From assembly GCA_030613505.1 (NCBI GenBank), contig JAUWLW010000032.1, positions 1 through 34,763 of the forward strand: a stretch of DNA of 34,763 nucleotides. Reading direction: 5' to 3'. Shown here piece after piece: positions 28,694-34,763 of this stretch (its first letter is position 1; the number at the start of each line of letters is the position of its first letter). The position numbers and the translations under genes are program-made. This DNA comes from Candidatus Zixiibacteriota bacterium. GTDB taxonomy: Bacteria > RBG-13-66-14 > B26-G2 > WVWN01. The notes beneath the pieces are model-generated. The model searched no databases, was not told the DNA's origin, and was given only the letters and a program-made list of their open reading frames with translations.

Positions 28694-30610
28694 ATGGAAA
28701 TGGGCCCGCGCCGTTACATAAAGCGCTTGACAATATTATGCGCAGTGACGTTGGCGGCGGCTGCGCTTGCCGCCGGCGCGCCGCGTTATCTTCCCGGGTG
28801 GCCCGTGACCGGCGGTTCCTACCACGGGTCGTCGCCCGCTGTAGCGGACATCGACGGCGACGGCCGCCGCGAAATCGCGATTGCCGCCTGGGACGGCAAG
28901 CTGAACTTATTCAACTCGCGGGGCCAACTCCTGCCCGGATTCCCGGTCTCGACGGGGACGCGGAGCGGGGAGCGCAACTCGCCCGCACTCGCCGACCTGG
29001 ACGGCGACAAGGTATTGGAAATCGTCCACGTCTCGGCCGACGGCAACATCTACGCCTTCGACCGGCGGGGGATGCCGGTCGCGGGTTGGCCGCAGAAATT
29101 GGCCGCCGGCGCCAAAGGCCCCGCGGTCCAAGACTTCACCAGTTACCGCGGCCTCGAAATATTCGCCGCGGGCGGTACCGGGCTTTACGGCCTCCACGGG
29201 AACGGCACGGCGGTGGGTGGGTGGCCCGTTCCGCTTGAAGGTTCGTCCACGGCCCCGGCGATAGGAGACCTCGACGGCGACCGCCGGCCGGAAGTAGTCG
29301 TCGCGGCCAACCGGCAAATCCACGCCTTTACGACCTCGGGCACTTCGGTCCCGGGCTGGCCGGCGACGGTGGACGGCGAAGTGGTCGGCGCGCCGGTATT
29401 GGCCGACGTAGACGGCGACGACCGAACGGAGGTCCTGGTGGGCACCGCTGCAGGGTCGGCGTACGTCCTCGACGCGGACGGGAGGGTTCGCGCGGGGTGG
29501 CCGCAATCCCTCGGTTCCAAACCCATAACCGCTCCCGCGGCCGTGGGCGACTTAGACGGGCGAGGCGAACTAACGTTGGTATTCGTCGGCGGCGCCACAC
29601 ATATCGGCAGCGCGACGCTCGCGGCCTTCGACGCCGACGGAAGGCCGCGGCCGGGCTTCCCCAAACAGCTGAACCGCACCGTAGCGGCGGCCCCGCTAGT
29701 GGTCGACGCCGACGGCGACGGCCTCCCCGAAATACTACTCGCCACGTATGACGGCTCCCTGTTGGCCTTCGAGAAAAACGGCGCGCTTAGCGACGGGTTC
29801 CCCCTTAAACTCCAAGGCACCGGCATTACCTCCACGCCCGCGGCCGCGGACGTGGACGACGACGGCTTCATGGACATCGTCGTGGCGGCGCAGAACGGCT
29901 ACGTCGAGGTGCTCCGTACCGACGCGGCCTACGACCCTTCCGTCAACCCCTGGCCCATGTACGGCGGCAACCACTGGCGCACCGGCAAATACCTAGCCCT
30001 TACCGGAATACGTCAAACGTTCGTGCTTTCGGCGCGCGGCGGCGGGATTACGATTCGCTGGAAAGCCGACCCGCGTACCGACCGCTCGGGATGGGCCGTC
30101 TTCAAGGGCATAAAAGACGCCGTCAGCGGCAACGTCGTGTACTTCGAGTTGGCGTACGTCGACGAGCAGCCGACGTCCTCGTACAGCTACCGCGACGACA
30201 AAGTGGAAAACGGCCTCATCTATTACTACAAGCTCGAGGAGCGCCTGTCCTCCGGCGGGTCCTACACCTACGGCCCCAAAGCCATACGGGCCGTGGGCGG
30301 GAGCGCGACCAAGGCCAGAAGCACCATCACGAAGTGCTACCCCAATCCGTTCGCGACGCGCGTCAGCATCGCGTACGAAGTGGCGGCCGTCGAAGGGGCG
30401 GAATCCACGACGTCGATAGCGGTATACGATATTTCCGGGAAGCTAATACGCACCCTCGTCGAAGAGGCTAAAGCCCCCGGCAAATACGTCGTAGAGTGGG
30501 ACGGCACCGACAGCCGAGGCGTACCGGTGGCGAGCGGCGTATACCTGACGAGCCTTCGCTCCAGCGAAGCCGCGTCCCCCTCCACGAAGACGCTCGTCCT
30601 CGTGCGTTAA
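28694..30610 (+). CDS. Secreted FG-GAP/VCBS-repeat protein with T9SS/FlgD-like C-terminal domain
   Basis: A 638-residue protein. The start may be at 28694 or the ATG at 28700; neither has a Shine-Dalgarno. A signal peptide (TILCAVTLAAAALAAGA) precedes seven repeats with Ca-binding-loop motifs D-x-D-G-D (or a variant) followed by a strand such as EIAIAAWDG or EVVVAANRQ, and each repeat has a G-W/F-P turn. Together they suggest a seven-bladed, integrin-like propeller. Next comes a fibronectin-like segment, then a C-terminal domain starting YPNPF with VYDISGKLIRTL, WDGTDSRGVPVASGVYL and the terminal TKTLVLVR. This matches type IX secretion (type A) or FlgD-Ig domains. It is probably secreted or surface-attached. 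Confidence 0.85.
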   Translation: MEMGPRRYIKRLTILCAVTLAAAALAAGAPRYLPGWPVTGGSYHGSSPAVADIDGDGRREIAIAAWDGKLNLFNSRGQLLPGFPVSTGTRSGERNSPALADLDGDKVLEIVHVSADGNIYAFDRRGMPVAGWPQKLAAGAKGPAVQDFTSYRGLEIFAAGGTGLYGLHGNGTAVGGWPVPLEGSSTAPAIGDLDGDRRPEVVVAANRQIHAFTTSGTSVPGWPATVDGEVVGAPVLADVDGDDRTEVLVGTAAGSAYVLDADGRVRAGWPQSLGSKPITAPAAVGDLDGRGELTLVFVGGATHIGSATLAAFDADGRPRPGFPKQLNRTVAAAPLVVDADGDGLPEILLATYDGSLLAFEKNGALSDGFPLKLQGTGITSTPAAADVDDDGFMDIVVAAQNGYVEVLRTDAAYDPSVNPWPMYGGNHWRTGKYLALTGIRQTFVLSARGGGITIRWKADPRTDRSGWAVFKGIKDAVSGNVVYFELAYVDEQPTSSYSYRDDKVENGLIYYYKLEERLSSGGSYTYGPKAIRAVGGSATKARSTITKCYPNPFATRVSIAYEVAAVEGAESTTSIAVYDISGKLIRTLVEEAKAPGKYVVEWDGTDSRGVPVASGVYLTSLRSSEAASPSTKTLVLVR

Positions 30611-30636
30611 ACTATAAACCCGAGCGGCGCACGCGA

Positions 30637-30670
30637 AAGGGGCCCCGCGGTGGGGCCCCTTCTTTCTTCT
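30637..30670 (+). terminator. Terminator after the FG-GAP gene
   Basis: AAGGGGCCCC pairs with GGGGCCCCTT across GCGGT, followed by CTTTCTTCTT. It lies between convergent genes. Confidence 0.85.
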
Positions 30671-30691
30671 TCTGCTGCGGCCAGCCGTATC

Positions 30692-32434
30692 TTATTCCTG
30701 ACCGTATTCCGCCTTCCAGGCGTTTATGGCCGTTTCGACCTCTTCTCGTATCGCAGAGCCCGGCGCAAATTTGGGAAGCCAACCCTCGACCGTCTCCACG
30801 ATATCCTTGCTTTTGGGGGACTTGGGCTCGAGCCTGATATACTGCACGTAATGGTAACTCGCCTTTTCCACGTCCTCAAAGATCTTGTACACCGAGGCCA
30901 GGTTATAATGACAGGCCGCGAAGTCGGGTTCGATAGATAAGGACCTTTCGTAGGACGTGACTGCCGCCCGGAGAAGAGATTTCCAATCCGGGCTGTCTCT
31001 GCCCACGAGCCACAACGTATTGCCGAGGGCGTAATAACCGTCTTTGTTCGTGGGCCAGACGGCTATAAACCTATCGTAGCTCTCGCGCGCCTTCTCGTAG
31101 TCGCCGGCGGCGAAATACATCCCGCCCAAGCCGTCGAAGGCGGGCGCGTACGAGGGGTCGACGGCCAGCGCCTCCCGGTAGAAGTACTCCGCCGCTTCCG
31201 TATTCTCCGGCTCTTCTTTGCGCGAGACGGCGGCCAACGCCACCGCGGCGGAGGGATAGTAATCGGCCAGGCCGCGGGACTCCTCGAGTTGCGCCGCGGC
31301 GTCGGCGTACGCTTTCTCCTTCAGGTAAGCCGCGCCCAAACGCAGATGGGCCTCGGCGAATGTGGGGTCCTTGTCGGCGGCGCGCAAAAAGAAGCTGATC
31401 TGCTCGCCGGTGTAGTATCGGGAAGCGCCCTTGGCGAACCACTTGAACGCCTCCATATCCGAGGTCGGTTGGCGCGCGACGTAGCCCGCGGTCTCGGCAC
31501 CCGTCGCCTCGAGCACGAACTTAGCGGCGTCGTCAATTAAAGAGAACAAGTCGTCCACTTCTCCCGCGAATTCCTCGGAGCTCCCTTTCGGGATCACGAC
31601 GACGACCTCCGCTATCCGCTCAGCCTTCTTCTTCATTTCGGCCTGAATTTTCGCCGCGCGGCGTTTTTTCTCGTCGAGAGTTAACGTCGTGCTCGTTAAA
31701 ATTTCGCCTAGCTCGGCGCCGAGCTCGTTCAATTCCTCTACCCGCGCCTTATTCACTTCCACGGCGTACTCGGCGCGGACAATATTCTTTATTTCCCTAC
31801 CGATTTCGGCCATCCGCTTGCCGTTCGCATCCATCTCGGCGCGGATCTCCGCGGCGCGGCCTTTCTTGTCTTCCCAGGCGAGGGAGGGGTCGGTCATAAG
31901 CACCCTCAGCTCCTCGCCCAACGCCGCCAACTCCCGGCCGAGGCTCTTCAGCTCGGCCTTGCTCTTCTCATAGACTCCGAGCTGGGGGACGTGGAGCACT
32001 TCTTCGCCGACGGGCCAAACCCGGACCTTGAAAGAAAGCTCCTCACCCTCCTTGAAAAACGACCCGGCCACGACGTGCGTCACGCCCTCTCGCTTCGCGA
32101 CGTCGCTAACGCCGCCCATCGGCGTATCGGGCGCGAGCTCCATACTGCGGCTTTTCTTGAGGCCGAGCGCCAGGTCCGCACGCGGCACGAGATTGACCGC
32201 GGCGGAGCGCTCGAGCGCCAGCTCCAACACCGCGGGAATGCCGTCGCCCAGCCACGGCATCGGCGCTTCGACGTCGAACGGCATCCCGGGGACGGGGGGC
32301 AGCTCCGCCCCGGCGCCGGGCGATTCGTCGCCAAAAGGCATAAAGGTCAAAGCAGGCCGAGCGGACGCGGGCGCCTCCAGGGCGAAGGCCCAAGCCGCCG
32401 CGACGATTATCGCTAATAAAGTAAAGGCGCGCAT
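30692..32434 (-). CDS. Secreted TolB/FlgO-like domain interrupted by a tandem coiled coil, followed by TPR repeats
   Basis: A 580-residue protein. The start is ATG at 32434, with AGGAGG 4 bases upstream and a signal peptide (MRAFTLLAIIVAAAWAFA). The first part resembles the amino domain of TolB/FlgO-type proteins: LELALERSAAVNLVPRADL, GVTHVVAGSFFKEGEELSFKVRV. That domain appears split by about 110 residues of charged coiled coil with two similar units (DKKGRAAEIRAEM and EKKRRAAKIQAEM). The closing part of the domain (LFSLIDDAAKFVLEATG) follows, then at least five TPR units to the end. It may be a periplasmic scaffold. It does not carry the SLG-type tag. No exact family is recognised. Confidence 0.78.
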   Translation of the reverse strand: MRAFTLLAIIVAAAWAFALEAPASARPALTFMPFGDESPGAGAELPPVPGMPFDVEAPMPWLGDGIPAVLELALERSAAVNLVPRADLALGLKKSRSMELAPDTPMGGVSDVAKREGVTHVVAGSFFKEGEELSFKVRVWPVGEEVLHVPQLGVYEKSKAELKSLGRELAALGEELRVLMTDPSLAWEDKKGRAAEIRAEMDANGKRMAEIGREIKNIVRAEYAVEVNKARVEELNELGAELGEILTSTTLTLDEKKRRAAKIQAEMKKKAERIAEVVVVIPKGSSEEFAGEVDDLFSLIDDAAKFVLEATGAETAGYVARQPTSDMEAFKWFAKGASRYYTGEQISFFLRAADKDPTFAEAHLRLGAAYLKEKAYADAAAQLEESRGLADYYPSAAVALAAVSRKEEPENTEAAEYFYREALAVDPSYAPAFDGLGGMYFAAGDYEKARESYDRFIAVWPTNKDGYYALGNTLWLVGRDSPDWKSLLRAAVTSYERSLSIEPDFAACHYNLASVYKIFEDVEKASYHYVQYIRLEPKSPKSKDIVETVEGWLPKFAPGSAIREEVETAINAWKAEYGQE

Positions 32435-32480
32435 CTTTCCTCCTGCGTTATCTTCTGCGGCATCACACCCCCCTTCATAA

Positions 32481-32508
32481 AGTATAACAAACGCCCGCCG
32501 AAAATCAA
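32481..32508 (-). promoter_or_regulatory. Promoter for the TolB-like/TPR gene
   Basis: On the minus strand, TTGATT (32508-32503), 16 bases, then TATACT (32486-32481). The leader of about 40 bases includes AGGAGG. Confidence 0.55.
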
Positions 32509-32521
32509 GGCGCCGTCTTAA

Positions 32522-32550
32522 AAAACCCCCGCTGCGAGCGGGGGTTTTTC
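32522..32550 (-). terminator. Terminator of the radical SAM gene
   Basis: AAAAACCCCCGCT-GCG-AGCGGGGGTTTTT forms a 13-bp stem just after the stop at 32571. Confidence 0.85.
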
Positions 32551-32570
32551 GTAGCATTGGTACGAGTAAC

Positions 32571-34001
32571 TTAGCGGGCTTTGACCCGTTGCTTTTCCTT
32601 CGACGGCGGCACCCACCCGGTTTGCTCGACCTCGCCGAAGTCGCGGTACGGATCGGCATCCAGTTCGCGGCTGTATTGGTCCACCTCCGCCTCGAATTTT
32701 CCGGCGTAGGCGTCGAGGTCTTCGGCCAGCTCCGTGAGAAGTTTGGCGTTTTCAGGGTACGACGGGCGGCCGCCCCCGAGCTGGACGCACTCCCGCAGTA
32801 CGGACGGATTGTCGATGATGGCGCACGGTCGCCGGAGGTCCTTGCTGAACGGCTGCCTGCTGCGGAACTGGCGGAAGAAGTCACTGCGCAGGCACTCGAC
32901 GAGCGGCTTGTCGCGCACGTTGTCGACCGTAAACTGGGCGAAGACACAGGGCTCGACGTCGCCGTGGACGTTTATGTGGAAGTAGCGCTTCCCACCCATG
33001 ATGCAGCCGTCGACGTGGGGGCCGTCGTTCCAGAAGTCCGCGGCGAAGATGGTCCTGGTCTCGCGGACACGGCGATTGCGCGCGCCCAACGTATAGCGCT
33101 GTTTCGGCGTCGGCATTAGCGACGTATCCGGGTCGCGGCCGATGGGTATGTACGTGAAGTACCACCCCATCGTACAACCCTTACGCTCCACGAAGTCGAT
33201 GAACTCGGGGCTCGTGATGGCGTCGAGGTTGTAGCGGGTGCACGTGGTGCTGAAGCCGTAGCAGATGCCCTCTCTCTTCATGTAGTCGAACGCCTCCGAG
33301 CACTTCTCGAAGACGCCTTCGCCGCGGCGCTTGTCGGTCTCCTCTTTGAGGCCCTCCAGGCTGATGCAGGGAATTAAATTGCCGGTCTTGGCGATGCGCT
33401 TGGCCATCTTCTCGTCGATGAGCGTGCCGTTGGTGTACATCAGGAAAGCTATGTCCGAATGCTTCTCGACGAGGTCCATCATATCGGGGTGGAAGAGCGG
33501 CTCGCCCCCCGAGATGACGATGAAGTGGATGCCCATCTCCTTGGCCTCGGCGAAGATCCGGTCGATGAGCTCCGGCTCCATCTCGTCCTTCTTGGGATAC
33601 TGCGCCGCGTAGCAGCCGGTACAGGTTATATTGCACCGCATCGTCGGCGAGATGACGAACAGCGTCGGCGGGTAGAAACCGATCTCCTCCTCGATCTTGT
33701 GCCGCTTGTCGGCGCCGACGAGGGCCTCTTTGACGACGAGGTTGGTGAGGAGCCGCCGACGCACTTTGGGGTTGAACTCCTTCATGAAGCGCCGGGCGAT
33801 CTCCATTAACGGGTGGTTTATCTCCAGGCGGTACTTGAAGCCCTGAATGGCGTCCACCCACAGCGGGTCGCTGGTTATCTTCTCGCCGAGCTTTATTATG
33901 CGCTTTAAATTTTTATCCGGGTCGCCTTTGGCAGCCAGGTCGGCCATCCGATTAACAGTCTGCTCCAAAGCGAACTCTCGGACTTTGTCTTTAAAGCCCA
34001 T
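32571..34001 (-). CDS. Radical SAM/SPASM-domain protein, unknown substrate
   Basis: A 476-residue cytoplasmic protein with AGGAGG 4 bases before the ATG. The radical SAM motif is Cys123-x3-Cys127-x2-Cys130 (SPTMRCNITCTGCYA), followed by the SAM-binding GGEP (165-168). The C-terminal part has the SPASM-type cysteines (GCIMGG, EPCVF, RPCA, RECV) for one or two auxiliary iron-sulfur clusters. Recurring family blocks include LMYTNGTLIDE, FYPPTLFVISPT and YFTYIPIGRDPDTSLMPTP. I recognise this family from many anaerobes, but its reaction is not established; some relatives mature peptides. No candidate peptide substrate lies beside it. It is monocistronic with its own promoter and terminator. Confidence 0.85.
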   Translation of the reverse strand: MGFKDKVREFALEQTVNRMADLAAKGDPDKNLKRIIKLGEKITSDPLWVDAIQGFKYRLEINHPLMEIARRFMKEFNPKVRRRLLTNLVVKEALVGADKRHKIEEEIGFYPPTLFVISPTMRCNITCTGCYAAQYPKKDEMEPELIDRIFAEAKEMGIHFIVISGGEPLFHPDMMDLVEKHSDIAFLMYTNGTLIDEKMAKRIAKTGNLIPCISLEGLKEETDKRRGEGVFEKCSEAFDYMKREGICYGFSTTCTRYNLDAITSPEFIDFVERKGCTMGWYFTYIPIGRDPDTSLMPTPKQRYTLGARNRRVRETRTIFAADFWNDGPHVDGCIMGGKRYFHINVHGDVEPCVFAQFTVDNVRDKPLVECLRSDFFRQFRSRQPFSKDLRRPCAIIDNPSVLRECVQLGGGRPSYPENAKLLTELAEDLDAYAGKFEAEVDQYSRELDADPYRDFGEVEQTGWVPPSKEKQRVKAR

Positions 34002-34066
34002 GGTTCCTCCTAACGTAAAAGAACGCCTCCGGCCGCTACGCCGGGCGTATTCCTTACTTCGGCGGT

Positions 34067-34095
34067 AGTATAACCAATCGACACAATGAAATCAA
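34067..34095 (-). promoter_or_regulatory. Promoter for the radical SAM gene
   Basis: On the minus strand, TTGATT (34095-34090), 17 bases, then TATACT (34072-34067). Confidence 0.55.
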
Positions 34096-34103
34096 GAGTA
34101 AAA

Positions 34104-34125
34104 AAAGGCGGCCTGAGCCGCCTTT
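34104..34125 (-). terminator. Terminator of the edge gene at 34150
   Basis: AAAGGCGGC-CTGA-GCCGCCTTT forms a 9-bp stem, followed by T's on the minus strand. Confidence 0.85.
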
Positions 34126-34149
34126 CGTAAGCGCTGTTTCGCCGGCCTT

Positions 34150-34763
34150 TCAATAATACAGGCCCTTTATCCGGCCCCACGACGACGGCGCTACGCCCGG
34201 GTACGTCGCCCTCGTCTCCACCACCACCCGCAACATAAGATTGGAATACCCGTACGGACCTTCGAGCGGGGCCCAGGAACCCGAGTAATAGGCCCACGAG
34301 TGGCGGCGGGGCGTTGGGTTCGTATCCACCATCAGCGGGTCGCAATTGGGCCACGGCCGAAACCGCTCGGCTCCGGCGAGGAACGCCGTACGCCCAAGGG
34401 CGAAATCGAGGGAATATTCGTACCAGTTCCAACCGGTTCCCGTCGGCTTGAAAAAGGCGTGGCTGCCGCCCTTGGGCCAAATCCGCGAGGCCGGCACGCC
34501 GCCGCGGAAATCGTACAGAGTTAAGTACATGCCGTCCCATCGGCCGTTGGGCCATTCGTCCGTGGTATAGATGCGAAAACGTTTTACCGAAACGTGGCGG
34601 GTCTTCAGTGTCGCTACGTTAAACTGGTTACCGAAACCGTCCGCGCCGCTACCGCGCGAGTTTAATACGTAAGACGGTTTACCGTTATCCCACTTTAGCT
34701 CAACCTCCACCGCTAACGCCGTGGAAATAAACGTTATCAAAACTAACAGCAATATTTTACGCA
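34150..34763 (-). CDS. Secreted protein with the SWGRIKGLY C-terminal tag, start lost by one base
   Basis: On the minus strand the frame reads (A)TG-CGT-AAA-ATA from base 34763, so the natural start would be ATG with its first base at 34764, just outside the window. This gives about 204 residues and a signal peptide MRKILLLVLITFISTALA. The mature part is beta-rich with many Trp and Tyr (RFRIYTTDEWPNGRWDGMYL, RHSWAYYSGSWAPLEGPYG, NLMLRVVV), like a carbohydrate-binding or adhesive sandwich, but no family is recognised. It ends in VAPSSWGRIKGLYY, a variant of the shared tag with Trp for Leu and Tyr for Phe. It has its own terminator. Confidence 0.78.
   Translation of the reverse strand, partial: RKILLLVLITFISTALAVEVELKWDNGKPSYVLNSRGSGADGFGNQFNVATLKTRHVSVKRFRIYTTDEWPNGRWDGMYLTLYDFRGGVPASRIWPKGGSHAFFKPTGTGWNWYEYSLDFALGRTAFLAGAERFRPWPNCDPLMVDTNPTPRRHSWAYYSGSWAPLEGPYGYSNLMLRVVVETRATYPGVAPSSWGRIKGLYY

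Noticed and set aside
28694-30000. Regular repeats in DNA that might suggest an array
   Set aside because: They are codon-level echoes of seven FG-GAP protein repeats, not a CRISPR or tandem DNA array.
3976-34763. Assigning the SLG tag to PEP-CTERM, LPXTG or the BamA beta-signal
   Set aside because: There is no transmembrane helix plus basic tail, no LPXTG motif, and the position expected to be hydrophobic in a beta-signal is Arg or Lys. The NHL propeller carrying it is not a barrel.

Overview
The window is GC-rich DNA from a diderm bacterium, apart from one AT-rich island at about 887-3120. Signs of an outer membrane are two probable beta-barrel proteins with C-terminal phenylalanine, an FG-GAP protein with a type IX-like C-terminal domain, a lipoprotein and many Sec-type signal peptides. 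The mix of Spt-type sphingolipid genes, a DsrC/DsrMK-like module, short-chain threonine dehydrogenase, ThyX, T9SS-like tails and many unrecognised secreted proteins suggests an uncultivated lineage, perhaps near the FCB group. This placement is inference and there is no rRNA gene to test it.

Layout. 1-886: the 3' part of a threonine dehydrogenase gene and a small Cys-rich ORF. 887-3120: AT-rich island with two PD-(D/E)xK nuclease-like genes (HARE-HTH/HrgA type, and an EVE/PUA-like N-terminus plus nuclease), a likely defence pair. 3200-6750, minus strand: a TPR protein and three secreted proteins, two of which carry a shared C-terminal tag. 6929-9035: a secreted HExxH peptidase and a small unknown gene behind a good sigma70 promoter. 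9126-12647: cysteine desulfurase, DsrC, a DsrM-like cytochrome b and a DsrK-like iron-sulfur protein. 12711-17480: a ceramide-like lipid locus (epimerase/reductase, serine palmitoyltransferase-like enzyme, GNAT-like protein), a second GNAT-like paralog and a relic of a third. 17600-19689: lipoprotein, second TPR paralog, tagged secreted protein. 19862-22896: nitroreductase, DUF362/ferredoxin protein, tRNA-Ala(CGC), thyX and a small secreted protein. 22918-25340: ECF transporter ATPase (two fused domains) and EcfT. 25416-30610: two outer-membrane barrels, a macrodomain protein and an FG-GAP protein. 30692-34763, minus strand: TolB-like/TPR protein, radical SAM/SPASM protein and a fourth tagged secreted protein cut by the window edge.

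The most unusual signal is a 12-14 residue C-terminal motif (P-x-S-[LW]-G-[RK]-[IV]-[RK]-x-[LI]-[FY]-x-COOH) that ends four otherwise dissimilar secreted proteins at exactly the same distance from the stop codon. It matches no sorting tag I know and may mark an undescribed export or surface-anchoring route, alongside the T9SS-like tail of the FG-GAP protein.

No gene-free stretch exceeds about 265 bases. The longest (18149-18411) holds nothing I can assign. The others hold the promoters, terminators, tRNA and gene relic listed. I see no CRISPR array, insertion sequence, rRNA or riboswitch.
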